A stretch of DNA of 64,000 bases, from the NCBI GenBank assembly GCA_046269235.1, contig JBJZOS010000006.1:62001-126000 (forward strand), in the 5' to 3' direction. The DNA is from Soonwooa sp032078105. Its GTDB lineage: Bacteria; Bacteroidota; Bacteroidia; Flavobacteriales; Weeksellaceae. Shown in pieces: positions 52,094 through 60,863 of the stretch (position 1 is the first letter of the stretch; the number at the start of each line of letters is the position of its first letter). A program made the position numbers and the translations under genes. The notes below the pieces were generated by a model, which saw only the letters and a program-made list of their open reading frames with translations, was not told the origin of the DNA and did not search any database.

Positions 52094-53500
52094 ATGTATT
52101 TTAACCGTAACCTAAAAAAAGTACATTTTCTTCTTTCGATTTTATTTATTTTTCTTTACAGCTGTAGCGCTTTATTTAAAGCTCCTACAGGTTACCAAAG
52201 TTCTACATTAGGCGAAGTGACACCTTATACAAAGTTGTTAAAAACTTTACCAGAGCCTAAAGAAAAAACGGTGGTAGCTGTTTATAAATTTAAAGACCAA
52301 ACAGGTCAATACAAAGCTTCAGAGAATATTTCTAATTGGAGTACAGCGATCCCGCAGGGGACAACTTCAATTTTATTAAAAGCTTTGGAAGACTCAAAAT
52401 GGTTCACAACAATTGAAAGAGAAAATATTAGTGATTTGCTAAACGAAAGACAAATCATTAAATCAACTCGTCAAGAATATGTAGCGCTTCAAAATCAAAC
52501 AAGTGCTCAAAAAAGTTCAGCAACTCCTTTGCCCCCACTCTTGTTTGCAGGGGTTATTATTGAAGGTGGTATCATTTCATATGATACTAATATCATGACA
52601 GGTGGTGCTGGTGCACGTTATTTTGGTATTGGAGCGAGTACTCAATATCGACAAGACCGTATCTCTGTATATTTGCGTGCTGTATCTACTAATAATGGTA
52701 AAATTCTCAAAACCATTTATACTTCAAAGACAATATTATCACAATCTCTTAGTGGAAGTTTTTTTCGTTATGTTGATCCAGAGCGTCTCCTAGAAGCCGA
52801 AATTGGTGTCACAAAAAATGAACCTGTGCACCTTGCTGTAAAAGAAGCTATAGAAAAGGCTGTTTTCTCTTTAGTTTTGGAAGGCGTTAAAGATGGACTA
52901 TGGGAATCGGAAAACTCAAACAAGAAAGCAATTGATAGTCTTATTGCAAACCAAAAAACTGAGGAGGAAATTAATGATAATTTCAGAGTTGATAATCGCA
53001 TAATGGCTGATAAGCGCGGTAGTTTTGCCATTAGAGGAGGTTTGCAATCCAACACCATAAAAGGTGATTATGTTAATGCGAAGTCTAAAGTTGGGTTTAA
53101 TATCGGAGCTAAATTATTCATTAGTAAAAGTTTTAATATAGATGCTTCTTGGTCAGATTTTTATCTAGAGAATTCTGAAATCTTCAAAAGAAAATTCAAT
53201 AGTTTAGATTTTAATATAGAATATATTCTTATGCCTTCGGATAACATAAGTCCTTATGCATATGGAGGCGTAGGCTTGATTGGCTCTAGTTATTCTTATT
53301 TTAATAATATTAAAACTAAAGTTAATGCTGGTGTGGGTGTCGAATATATGCCAATGCCTAAGTTTGGGTTGAGGTTGTACGGTGAATATGACTTTGGAAT
53401 GAATGATGATTGGGACAACTTTGTCAATGGGAAACGGAATGATAATCTCTTTCGAGTTGGCTTTAGTCTTAATTACTATTTCGGAAAACCTAAAAACTAA
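52094..53500 (+). CDS. csgG: Curli secretion pore CsgG with C-terminal outer-membrane barrel
   Basis: The outer-membrane nonameric channel for curlin. The signal sequence ends in a lipobox (YSC, Cys24). Residues about 30-275 are the CsgG core: TLPEPKEKTVVAVYKFKDQTG, WFTTIERENISDLLNERQI and ALVFLIIEGGI-like FAGVIIEGGIISYDTN. E. coli CsgG ends near here (277 residues). Here a linker (275-305) leads to an extra 160-residue outer-membrane beta-barrel-like domain (FAIRGGLQSNTIKGDY, IGAKLFISKSFNIDA, PYAYGGVGLIGSS, ending in FRVGFSLNYYFG with alternating aromatic residues). The extension may anchor or shape the pore. Confidence is high for CsgG and moderate for the barrel reading. Confidence 0.88.
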   Translation: MYFNRNLKKVHFLLSILFIFLYSCSALFKAPTGYQSSTLGEVTPYTKLLKTLPEPKEKTVVAVYKFKDQTGQYKASENISNWSTAIPQGTTSILLKALEDSKWFTTIERENISDLLNERQIIKSTRQEYVALQNQTSAQKSSATPLPPLLFAGVIIEGGIISYDTNIMTGGAGARYFGIGASTQYRQDRISVYLRAVSTNNGKILKTIYTSKTILSQSLSGSFFRYVDPERLLEAEIGVTKNEPVHLAVKEAIEKAVFSLVLEGVKDGLWESENSNKKAIDSLIANQKTEEEINDNFRVDNRIMADKRGSFAIRGGLQSNTIKGDYVNAKSKVGFNIGAKLFISKSFNIDASWSDFYLENSEIFKRKFNSLDFNIEYILMPSDNISPYAYGGVGLIGSSYSYFNNIKTKVNAGVGVEYMPMPKFGLRLYGEYDFGMNDDWDNFVNGKRNDNLFRVGFSLNYYFGKPKN

Positions 53501-53522
53501 TGTAACCTAAAAACTTTGAATT

Positions 53523-55019
53523 ATGAACTTAAATAAAATTCTACAATTCCTTTTACTATTCCTGCTCTTATTTTCAGTAGGCTGTAGTGAGGATCTTGTG
53601 GAAAAAAGCAATAAAGCAAGCATAAAAGGCACAGTTGTTAAATATAAATCAAATGAGCCTTTATCAAAAGTGAAAATAACAACGGCACCAACTACAGAAA
53701 CAGTTTTCACTGGTGCGGATGGTAGTTTTGTTATTAAAGATGTGCCAATTGGAGATTATTCTGTTAAAGCAGAATTGGATGGTTACATCATGGAAATAAA
53801 AGGAGCGAACCTCAAAGATGACGGACAAACAGTTAGTGTGGTCTTCGAGATGAAAGATGATAATGCACTTAACTCACCACCATCGGTCCCAGATCTTGTA
53901 ACGCCTGCAGATAATGCAGAAAATCAAGCTTTGTCTGTAAAATTAAGTTGGAATTGTACAGATGCAGACAGCGACTCCTTGACTTACAAAGTTATTTTGA
54001 AAAATAATAAAAACAACAATGTTAAAACTTATAAAAATTTGGTTGATAAAGTTTTAACTATTGATAGTCTTGTGTATGGTACAAGTTATTTTTGGCAAGT
54101 CGTTGCCTCGGATAATATTAATCCTGAGGTTTTTAGCAAGATTAATAAATTCACAACTGTCAAAACGCCAGAAAATCGTTTTCACTTTGTTAGAAATATA
54201 GGTAATAATTTAGGAATTATGTCTTCTAATGAAGCAGGTAATAGTTTTCAGCTAACTTTAGATAATACAAGTGCTATCAGACCAAGGAAAAGTAATGCCG
54301 CCGGTGTTATTGCCTTTATAAAAGTTGTTGATGGTAATCCTAATATTTTTACCGTTAAACCAGATGGTTCAGATTTGTTTAAAGTCACAACAATACCCAT
54401 ATCCGGATTTAACATCAATGAGCTGGATTTCTCTTGGAGTGCAAATGGTAAAGAAATTATGTATCCAAGTTTTGATAAATTATATCGTGTAAATAAAGAT
54501 GGTAGCGGTACACAGTTGGTATATCAAACACCTGATGGTAGCTTTATTTCGGAGTGCGCTTGGTCAGCAGATGGGACAAAAATAGCTCTAAAGACCAATA
54601 ATATCAATGGCTATAATGTGAAAATCTTTGTCATAGATATATTAGGAAATGTAGTTAAAGATATTGTGAGCGGCGTGACAGGTGCTGCTGGTGGATTAGA
54701 CTTTTCGGTTGACGGAAGTAAAATTTTATATACAAAAGATATTTCAGGTTTTGAAAATAGTGATTATAGACAGCTTAATACTCACATTTTCATTTACGAT
54801 TTAGTTACTAATACAACTTTAGATGTGTCAAGTAAAACGAAAATCCCAGCCGGCTATATTGATATTGATCCTCGATTTTCGCCAAACGAAGCAGAAGTTA
54901 TTTTTACTCAAACTTCCAATGACGGTATATCTAGGAAAGATATTTATAGGCTTTCTATATCAGATGAGGATTCTAGAAAGTTGCTTTTCAGCAATGCCTG
55001 GATGCCCGACTGGGAATAG
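53523..55019 (+). CDS. Repeat-domain surface lipoprotein of the curli operon
   Basis: A lipoprotein of 498 residues (signal peptide to GCSED, Cys21). Domains in order: a carboxypeptidase-regulatory-like beta-sandwich (about 33-110, IKGTVVKYKSNEPLSKVKI, GSFVIKDVPIGDYSVKAELD), a fibronectin III-like domain (about 115-215, WNCTDADSDSLTYKVILK, YFWQVVASD), and a TolB/WD40-like propeller (about 220-498, WSADGTKIALKT, FSVDGSKILYTKD, RFSPNEAEVIFTQT). It is last in the curli operon and 23 bases after csgG. It could link fibres to the surface or hold matrix glycans, which is inference. Confidence 0.8.
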   Translation: MNLNKILQFLLLFLLLFSVGCSEDLVEKSNKASIKGTVVKYKSNEPLSKVKITTAPTTETVFTGADGSFVIKDVPIGDYSVKAELDGYIMEIKGANLKDDGQTVSVVFEMKDDNALNSPPSVPDLVTPADNAENQALSVKLSWNCTDADSDSLTYKVILKNNKNNNVKTYKNLVDKVLTIDSLVYGTSYFWQVVASDNINPEVFSKINKFTTVKTPENRFHFVRNIGNNLGIMSSNEAGNSFQLTLDNTSAIRPRKSNAAGVIAFIKVVDGNPNIFTVKPDGSDLFKVTTIPISGFNINELDFSWSANGKEIMYPSFDKLYRVNKDGSGTQLVYQTPDGSFISECAWSADGTKIALKTNNINGYNVKIFVIDILGNVVKDIVSGVTGAAGGLDFSVDGSKILYTKDISGFENSDYRQLNTHIFIYDLVTNTTLDVSSKTKIPAGYIDIDPRFSPNEAEVIFTQTSNDGISRKDIYRLSISDEDSRKLLFSNAWMPDWE

Positions 55020-55037
55020 GTTACATTTTTTTCAGAA

Positions 55038-55073
55038 GAACCTCTTCAATATTGAAGAGGTTCATTTTTTTTT
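55038..55073. terminator. Terminator of the curli operon
   Basis: A perfect 26-base palindrome (GAACCTCTTCAAT / ATTGAAGAGGTTC) followed by T8, in the gap between the convergent lipoprotein and regulator genes. It can end the plus-strand operon; the palindrome also serves the minus strand. Confidence 0.88.
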
Positions 55074-55079
55074 AACCAA

Positions 55080-55733
55080 TTAATGTTCTATAAGATTATG
55101 TTTAATGGCAAAACGTACTAATCCGGTAGAGTTTCTAATATTCAACTTTTGAAAAATATGTCTTCGATGTGTTTCTACAGTATTGAAACTAATAAATAAT
55201 TTATCAGAAATTTCTTTACTGTTGCAACCATCACATATAAGTTGGATTACTTCTAATTCTCTATTAGTAATACTGTCTAAAGTATCGCCAAGACTTAATT
55301 TTTTTTGAGAATTAGGAGAGTTAAGTAAGGACTGCATGATTTTTTCACGTAGTTCTTCACCAACATACTCTTTTCCATTTTTAATGCATGTTAATGCCTC
55401 AACTACCACTTTACTGTCATTGTGTTTTTCGACAAGTCCATCGATACCAAGTTGAAAAAGATCAGTAATTCTTTTGATCTTGTTCTCACCAGTTAAGATC
55501 AGGATTTTCGTATTTTGATGAAGCTTTTTAATAGATTTGATAAACTCCGCAGGATTCTCGTTTTCAAAAACTATTTCAGTAATTATTAAATCGACTTGGT
55601 TTCTTTCTAACCAATGACTAGCCTCAAAATGAGAGTTTGTAAATCCTGCAATCTCGAATCCTTTTCTTCGAGCAAGGAGTGATACCAAACCATCAATAAC
55701 GATTTGATGTTGGTCAATAATGTAAATTTTCAT
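55080..55733 (-). CDS. LuxR-family regulator with degenerate receiver, likely curli regulator
   Basis: A NarL/FixJ-type DNA-binding protein of 217 residues. The receiver half (1-120) has lost key residues: the phospho-acceptor position is Glu53 (IITEIVFE) in place of Asp, and the acidic pair is DQ (7-8) in place of DD. The Lys on the last loop (near 103) remains. The C-terminal HTH (about 150-205) is typical: TNRELEVIQLICDG, EISDKLFISFNTVETHRRHI. The protein probably acts without phosphorylation or mimics the active state. It is convergent with the curli operon, and E. coli CsgD, also a LuxR-type regulator with an unusual receiver, controls curli. Confidence 0.82.
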   Translation of the reverse strand: MKIYIIDQHQIVIDGLVSLLARRKGFEIAGFTNSHFEASHWLERNQVDLIITEIVFENENPAEFIKSIKKLHQNTKILILTGENKIKRITDLFQLGIDGLVEKHNDSKVVVEALTCIKNGKEYVGEELREKIMQSLLNSPNSQKKLSLGDTLDSITNRELEVIQLICDGCNSKEISDKLFISFNTVETHRRHIFQKLNIRNSTGLVRFAIKHNLIEH

Positions 55734-55870
55734 GTGGTTTTGGTTTTAGTTTAATATTATTTAGTTTTTATGGTGACATAGTAATGTATATTTCAATTGT
55801 TTTTTTATAAATCAAAAAATTCGTACTGCAAGATACTGATTTTAGGTAAGATATAACAGCTTTTTAAGCA

Positions 55871-56281
55871 TTATTTACTCCATTTAGTATCAATTAAAGC
55901 CATAAGGAATTCTGGACATTTAATAATTTTATTATTTTCCGCATTTAGAAAGAATAGCGTAGTACTGGCTTCTGTAATTTTTTCATCATATTCATTATAT
56001 ATTTCGTAATCAAAGATGATCCTTACGCCAGGTTTTGTTTTAACACAAGTTTTAATATTCAAAACTTGGTCATATAAAGCAGGTTTTATATATTTGATTT
56101 GATATTCCGACACAGGAAGAAAAATACCTCTCTTTTCAATCTCATCATAAGATATTCCAAGTGAACGAAATAGCTCTACTCGGGCTACTTCTAAGTAAGT
56201 TGCATAGTTCCCATAGTAGACATATTTCATAGGGTCGGTTTCGGCGTAACGTACTCTTATTGAGGTTGTTGTGTGTATCAT
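55871..56281 (-). CDS. Acyl-CoA thioesterase, YbgC/4-hydroxybenzoyl-CoA type
   Basis: A hotdog-fold thioesterase of 136 residues. The N-terminal VRYAETDPMKYVYYGNYATYLEVARVELFR is characteristic (shown in part: RYAETDPMKYVYYGNY), with the catalytic Asp in ETDPMKYV. The C-terminus ends ENNKIIKCPEFLMALI. It cleaves acyl-CoA thioesters in the cytosol; exact substrate unknown. It lies on the minus strand, divergent from dnaA, with about 135 bases between. Confidence 0.85.
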   Translation of the reverse strand: MIHTTTSIRVRYAETDPMKYVYYGNYATYLEVARVELFRSLGISYDEIEKRGIFLPVSEYQIKYIKPALYDQVLNIKTCVKTKPGVRIIFDYEIYNEYDEKITEASTTLFFLNAENNKIIKCPEFLMALIDTKWSK

Positions 56282-56417
56282 TTTAAGCGATTATTAATAC
56301 ATACAAATATATTTTTTAATAAGCAATAGAGCAAAAATTTTTTTTATTAAATTATAATTAGATATTTGTCACCCCTATGAAAATTAGTGGTCTAACCTGG
56401 AAAAAGCAGCAAGAAAA

Positions 56418-57869
56418 ATGGATGAAAATTTAGTTTTGATATGGGAAAAATGTCTTCAGTTCATGCGAGATAATCTCAATGCTGCAGAGGATCATTCGGA
56501 CCTTAAAAAATTAGAAAACTCTTTTGATTTATTATTTGATAAAGTTAAACCATTATCTTTAGTTAATCATAATTTAACTTTATTAGTTCCCAGCGACTTT
56601 TATAAAGAATATATCGAAGACAATTATTTGTCTTTGCTATCTGCTGCGCTTAAAAAATACATTGGTAAGGGGGTTAAGCTTTGGTATTCTGTTATGGAAA
56701 ACAAACCAGTTGGTAAGGAAGCTCCAATTACTGTTAATGTAAAAGGTAATAGCACGCAAACGCCTAAAATCCAAGAAGCTTTACCAATTCAAAAAGAAAC
56801 GAACATTAATCCGTTCGTGGTGCCAGGTATCAAGAAAGTAAATATAGAATCTAACCTAAAAGCAGATTTATCATTTGATAATTTTGTAGAAGGTGAGAGT
56901 AATAAATTGGCTGCGACGGTTGGTAAAACGATTGCTAAACGTCCAGGTGCAACAGCTTTTAACCCGTTGTTTGTGCACGGTGGTTATGGTGTTGGTAAGA
57001 CGCACTTAGCACAAGCTATTGGTCTAGAAGTTAAAAACTCTTGTCCAGATAAAGTGGTCTTGTATCAATCTTCAGAAAAATTTATTCAAGATTTTATTAA
57101 AGCGGCGAAATCTCAAAACAAAACAGATTTCCAAAATTATTATCAGTTAGTTGATGTTTTAATAATTGATGATATTCAGTTTTTATCAGGAAAAGCAGCA
57201 ACACAAGATAGTTTCTTCCATATTTTCGATTATCTACATCAAAACGGAAAACAGATTATCTTGACATCTGATAAAGCGCCAGCTGATATTATGGATATTC
57301 AGGAGCGTATCGTTTCTCGTTTCAAATGGGGTTTAACAGCAGAGATTAAATCGCCTAACTTCGAGACACGTCGTCAGATTATCGTTGATAAATTAAGTCG
57401 TGATGGTATTGTTTTGACAGACGATATGCTAGATTTCTTAGCAACAGAGGTTAAAACCAACGTTCGTGAGTTAATGGGCGTTATCAATTCGGTAATTGCT
57501 TACTCAACAGTTTATAAGTCAGATTTAAGTTTAGAATTACTTAAAGAGACGATTAACAAAATCGCGACAACTCAGAAGAAAACAATTAATATTCCATACA
57601 TCCAAGAAGTGGTTTGCGAATACTTCGGGATCAACAGAGAGTTGTTATTGTCAAAATCTAGAAAAAGAGAAGTGGCTTTGCCAAGACAATTAGCAATGTA
57701 TTTTGCAAAAGAATTAACCAATTCTACCTATACAAAAATCGGTGAAGAAATGGGTGGAAAAGATCATTCGACGGTAATCTACGCTTGCGACACAATTCGA
57801 GATGTTTCGAAAATCGATAAAGAAATCAAAAAGTACATCAAAGATTTGAAAGAGCGTATCAATCATTAA
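56418..57869 (+). CDS. dnaA: Chromosomal replication initiator DnaA
   Basis: Binds DnaA boxes at oriC and opens the duplex. The 483-residue protein has an N-terminal domain I (IWEKCLQFMRDN), a variable linker, the AAA+ core with Walker A GGYGVGKTHL (near residue 191), Walker B LIIDDIQFL, and a C-terminal HTH ending in MGGKDHSTVIYACDTI. The start is ATG at 56418. I found no cluster of TTATCCACA boxes in the 136 bases upstream or near the gene, so oriC is not shown to lie here. A strong terminator follows at 57887. Confidence 0.96.
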   Translation: MDENLVLIWEKCLQFMRDNLNAAEDHSDLKKLENSFDLLFDKVKPLSLVNHNLTLLVPSDFYKEYIEDNYLSLLSAALKKYIGKGVKLWYSVMENKPVGKEAPITVNVKGNSTQTPKIQEALPIQKETNINPFVVPGIKKVNIESNLKADLSFDNFVEGESNKLAATVGKTIAKRPGATAFNPLFVHGGYGVGKTHLAQAIGLEVKNSCPDKVVLYQSSEKFIQDFIKAAKSQNKTDFQNYYQLVDVLIIDDIQFLSGKAATQDSFFHIFDYLHQNGKQIILTSDKAPADIMDIQERIVSRFKWGLTAEIKSPNFETRRQIIVDKLSRDGIVLTDDMLDFLATEVKTNVRELMGVINSVIAYSTVYKSDLSLELLKETINKIATTQKKTINIPYIQEVVCEYFGINRELLLSKSRKREVALPRQLAMYFAKELTNSTYTKIGEEMGGKDHSTVIYACDTIRDVSKIDKEIKKYIKDLKERINH

Positions 57870-57886
57870 TTGATGATAAATAATAG

Positions 57887-57927
57887 AGAAAAGGCTTTAA
57901 TTTATTTTAAAGCCTTTTCTTTTTTTA
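57887..57927 (+). terminator. Terminator after dnaA
   Basis: A perfect 14-bp stem (AGAAAAGGCTTTAA / TTAAAGCCTTTTCT) with a 6-base loop and T8, 18 bases past the dnaA stop. Confidence 0.92.
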
Positions 57928-57940
57928 ATAAATTCACAAC

Positions 57941-58405
57941 ATGAAAATTTTAATGCTTTGTTTAGGGAATATCTGCCGCAGTCCATTGGCAGAAGGTATA
58001 TTGAGAAATAAATTATCCTCTGACTTTGAGATTGATAGCGCCGGAACCATTTCAATGCACGAAGGTCAAAAAGCGGATAAGCGTTCAATAAAAGTAGCTG
58101 CTAATCACCATGTAGATATTAACGAACATCGCTCGCGCCCGATTACTGCTGAAGATTTTGAAAATTTTGATAGAATCTATTGTATGGATTTGCATAATCT
58201 GGAAGATGCGTTATCAATGGCGAAAAATGATGAACAACGTGAAAAAGTTAGTTTAATTCTGGATGTGCTTAATTCTGGAAAAAGCAATGAAGTTCCCGAT
58301 CCGTATTGGGGCGATTTATCCGATTTTGAAAACGTTTATCAAATGTTGGACGAAGCTTGCGATGTGATTGCAAAGGAAATTAATTTTAATTCAAAAACAA
58401 TCTAA
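57941..58405 (+). CDS. Low-molecular-weight protein-tyrosine phosphatase
   Basis: A 154-residue cytosolic phosphatase. The P-loop CLGNICRSP is at residues 7-15, with catalytic Cys7, and the general-acid loop DPYWG lies near residue 124. GTISMHEGQKADKRS is the family second segment. Such enzymes dephosphorylate tyrosine kinases of polysaccharide export or arsenate reductase partners. Three bases separate it from the next gene, so translation is coupled. Confidence 0.92.
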   Translation: MKILMLCLGNICRSPLAEGILRNKLSSDFEIDSAGTISMHEGQKADKRSIKVAANHHVDINEHRSRPITAEDFENFDRIYCMDLHNLEDALSMAKNDEQREKVSLILDVLNSGKSNEVPDPYWGDLSDFENVYQMLDEACDVIAKEINFNSKTI

Positions 58406-58408
58406 AGG

Positions 58409-59107
58409 ATGCTATATTTGTTACCAGCCTATTTGTCAGAAAATTCGCCGCTTGATTATTTTGCGCCAACAATTCGTGAGATAATTATGAATGTCGATCA
58501 TTTTTTTGTAGAGAACGAAAAAACAGCAAGACGTATTATTAAATTTTTTGCCCCTGAAAAGAAGCAGTCGGAATTAAAATTATATTTACTCGATAAATAT
58601 TCTGAAGCTTCGGATCTTAAAGAAGCGCAAAACTTGATGAAGTCGGATGTGGATTTTGGATTGCTATCAGAAGCCGGCTTGCCATGCATTGGCGATCCCG
58701 GAAATATTATGGTGAAATGGTCGCATCAACACAATATAAAAGTTATCCCAGTTAATGGCCCAAGTTCTTTTGTTTTAGCTTTGGTAGCGAGTGGTTTTAA
58801 CGGACAGCAATTTAGTTTTAGTGGTTATTTGGCGATTGATAAGCAAGAAAAGAAAAAACAGATTCAGCATCTAGAGAGCTTGATGCAGAAGACAGGTTTT
58901 ACCCAGATTTTTATGGAAACGCCCTATCGCAATAACCAAATGTTGGATGATTTAATAAAATATTTACAACCAAGTACGCAGCTTTGTATCGCAGCAAATA
59001 TCAACGATCCTGAGCACGAATTTATCAAAACGAAATCTGCTAAAGATTGGTCAAAATCTAAACCAGAATTACATAAAATACCAGCAGTTTTTTTAATCGG
59101 AAAATAA
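58409..59107 (+). CDS. Tetrapyrrole-methylase-fold SAM methyltransferase (RsmI-like)
   Basis: A 232-residue protein of the CbiF/RsmI fold. LYLLPAYLSENSPLDYFAP, FGLLSEAGLPCIGDPGNI (SAM site, near 85-100) and VIPVNGPSSFVLALVASGFN are typical of RsmI, which 2'-O-methylates C1402 of 16S rRNA, but the protein is shorter than E. coli RsmI (286) and its C-terminus, IFMETPYRNNQMLDDLIKYL, is divergent. A related SAM methyltransferase family with unknown target is an alternative. It is coupled to the upstream phosphatase. Confidence 0.78.
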   Translation: MLYLLPAYLSENSPLDYFAPTIREIIMNVDHFFVENEKTARRIIKFFAPEKKQSELKLYLLDKYSEASDLKEAQNLMKSDVDFGLLSEAGLPCIGDPGNIMVKWSHQHNIKVIPVNGPSSFVLALVASGFNGQQFSFSGYLAIDKQEKKKQIQHLESLMQKTGFTQIFMETPYRNNQMLDDLIKYLQPSTQLCIAANINDPEHEFIKTKSAKDWSKSKPELHKIPAVFLIGK

Positions 59108-59129
59108 TAAATTACCAAACACAAATATT

Positions 59130-60197
59130 ATGAAAACCACATTTCCATTTTATCTAAAACTCTCGAGTGTCTTGTTAAGTATCGTGATTTTAGGTTTTTT
59201 GGCTAAACTTGGCGAACGCATTATTGTACCAATGATTTTGGGATTGTTATTTTCAATTTTGTTAACGCCTGCGAGTCGTTTTTTAGAAAAAAAACTAAGG
59301 TTTTCGAGAAGTCTGTCGTCTATATTTGTTAGTGTTTTAGCTATGTTAGCAATTTCGGGTATTGTTTATATTATGGCGGTTCAGATTGGGAAGTTATCCG
59401 AAGATTGGCCAGCTTTTCAAAAGCAAATTACAGATCTCTTTGATCAGTTACAGAGCTGGTTTTACAACACATTTGGCGTCAAACGTAGTGAGCAATTAAC
59501 TTATATTAATGATACTGCCAAAAAGAGCATCAGTACAGGAACCGCTATTTTGGAAAAGATTGTTAGTTCGGTATCCTACGTCTTGGTGATTTCTGCATTT
59601 ACATTTTTGTTCACCCTATTTTTCTTGTTATATAGGACTCGATTGGTTCACTTTTTAGTATTAAGTTTTAGCAAAGATGAACATAAAAATGTTGTGTACG
59701 AAGTTGTTGAGAATATTCAATTTATGGTAAAAAAATATCTAGTTGGTTTGTTTTTACAAATGATAATTGTGATGATTTTGTCCTTTATTGCCTATACAAT
59801 TATTGGAATTAAATACAATGTGATGTTAGCAGTATTAACAGGCGTACTCAATATTTTGCCTTACATCGGGATTTTTACGGCTTTGCTAATTGGCGTTCTC
59901 ATCACATTTGCGACATCAAGTTTGTCGAGTGTATTATTTTTGGTGATTTCTATAGTTGTTATCCATGCGATAGATGGCAATATTATTATGCCAAAAGTGG
60001 TTGGTTCTAAAGTAAAGATTAACTCGCTTATTGTGATTATTGGCTTGGTGATTGGGGAGATGCTTTGGGGGATTTCTGGGATGTTATTAACGATACCGAT
60101 TCTCGCCATTGCAAAAATTGTATTTGACCGTATCGATAGTACCAAATCTTGGGGTTATCTAATGGGCGAAGATGACGGTCATGAAACCGAAAAATGA
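59130..60197 (+). CDS. AI-2E family transporter
   Basis: A 355-residue inner-membrane protein with about seven to eight helices (first pair near 10-40, then about 60-90, 145-175, 205-265, 270-300 and 305-335). Segments IMMILSFIAYTIIGIKYNVMLAVLTG-like QMIIVMILSFIAY, VLNILPYIGIFTALLIGVLI and GMLLTIPILAIAKIVFDRI are typical of the YhhQ/AI-2E (UPF0118) family. Members export or take up small signals, or act as Na+ antiporters; the substrate is not predictable. A terminator follows at 60203. Confidence 0.88.
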   Translation: MKTTFPFYLKLSSVLLSIVILGFLAKLGERIIVPMILGLLFSILLTPASRFLEKKLRFSRSLSSIFVSVLAMLAISGIVYIMAVQIGKLSEDWPAFQKQITDLFDQLQSWFYNTFGVKRSEQLTYINDTAKKSISTGTAILEKIVSSVSYVLVISAFTFLFTLFFLLYRTRLVHFLVLSFSKDEHKNVVYEVVENIQFMVKKYLVGLFLQMIIVMILSFIAYTIIGIKYNVMLAVLTGVLNILPYIGIFTALLIGVLITFATSSLSSVLFLVISIVVIHAIDGNIIMPKVVGSKVKINSLIVIIGLVIGEMLWGISGMLLTIPILAIAKIVFDRIDSTKSWGYLMGEDDGHETEK

Positions 60198-60202
60198 TAA
60201 TT

Positions 60203-60230
60203 AAAATCTCAGAATAGTCTGAGATTTTTT
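60203..60230 (+). terminator. Terminator after the AI-2E transporter gene
   Basis: An 11-bp stem (AAAATCTCAGA / TCTGAGATTTT) with an ATAG loop and trailing T, five bases after the stop codon. Confidence 0.88.
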
Positions 60231-60260
60231 ATTTGTGAAATCTTTGTAAAATATTTAACC

Positions 60261-60290
60261 TTTGTTAACATGAGACTTGCATCAACTTTG
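60261..60290 (+). promoter_or_regulatory. Putative promoter for the 60320 gene
   Basis: TTTG (60261-60264) and CAACTTTG (60283-60290), one base off TAnnTTTG, are separated by 18 bases. The ATG follows 29 bases later. Confidence 0.4.
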
Positions 60291-60319
60291 CAAATCCTAT
60301 TATTATAAAACAAAGTATC

Positions 60320-60697
60320 ATGTTAAATAAAAAGGTAGCCGGTCTGTGGATCGATGGGAGAAAAGCAATCGTTGTAAGTAATCACAATGCAGAAACTATT
60401 TCTGATTTTGAAGTAAAGGCAAATTTAAAAGTTGAAGTACAGGTCGGTAATTCCAACGAACATACTGGCAACAATGCTGAAAAAACCAACAGGGTAAAAT
60501 TCTATAAAGAGATTGAAAAAGAAATCACAAACAGTACAGAGCTTTATATCACGGGTCCTGGAACCTCACAAGAGGAACTTAGAAATTACCTTCTAGAAAC
60601 ACCTCAATACAAAAATCTAAAGATAACTCTAGGCACAGATTCGCAGCTTAACGATGCAGAAGTTCTTAATGAAGTTAAAAGTCATTATGGTGTCTAA
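60320..60697 (+). CDS. Small eRF1/Pelota-like domain protein, function unknown
   Basis: A 125-residue cytosolic protein. The layout KVAGLWIDGRKAIVVSN at the N-terminus and IEKEITNSTELYITGPGTSQ followed by LRNYLLETPQYKNLKITLG resembles domain 3 of archaeal/eukaryotic release-factor relatives (baeRF-type), where bacterial versions associate with translation or stress. I cannot assign a role. It stands alone between terminators. Confidence 0.65.
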   Translation: MLNKKVAGLWIDGRKAIVVSNHNAETISDFEVKANLKVEVQVGNSNEHTGNNAEKTNRVKFYKEIEKEITNSTELYITGPGTSQEELRNYLLETPQYKNLKITLGTDSQLNDAEVLNEVKSHYGV

Positions 60698-60728
60698 GGC
60701 ATTATGTCAAATTAAATTTTTCAATACT

Positions 60729-60757
60729 AAACCATTCGTAAGAGTGGTTTTTTTGTT
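60729..60757 (+). terminator. Terminator before the kbl gene
   Basis: A 9-bp stem (AAACCATTC / GAGTGGTTT, one wobble pair) with a GTAA loop and a T run. Confidence 0.75.
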
Positions 60758-60811
60758 TTTGTAGCATGAAATTTTAAATGAAATTAACACTTTGTAATCG
60801 CTTTTCAATCG

Positions 60812-60840
60812 TTGTGTTGATGGGTTTTTTTGTACTTTTG
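60812..60840 (+). promoter_or_regulatory. Promoter of kbl (TTG-N18-TACTTTTG)
   Basis: TTG at 60812-60814 and TACTTTTG at 60833-60840 are 18 bases apart. The ATG follows 23 bases later. Confidence 0.55.
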
Positions 60841-60863
60841 TTAAAACTGAAAAGTAGAAAATT

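Noticed and set aside
56282..56417. oriC next to dnaA
   Set aside because: The 136 bases upstream of dnaA are AT-rich but show no cluster of TTATCCACA-type boxes, so an origin is not supported.
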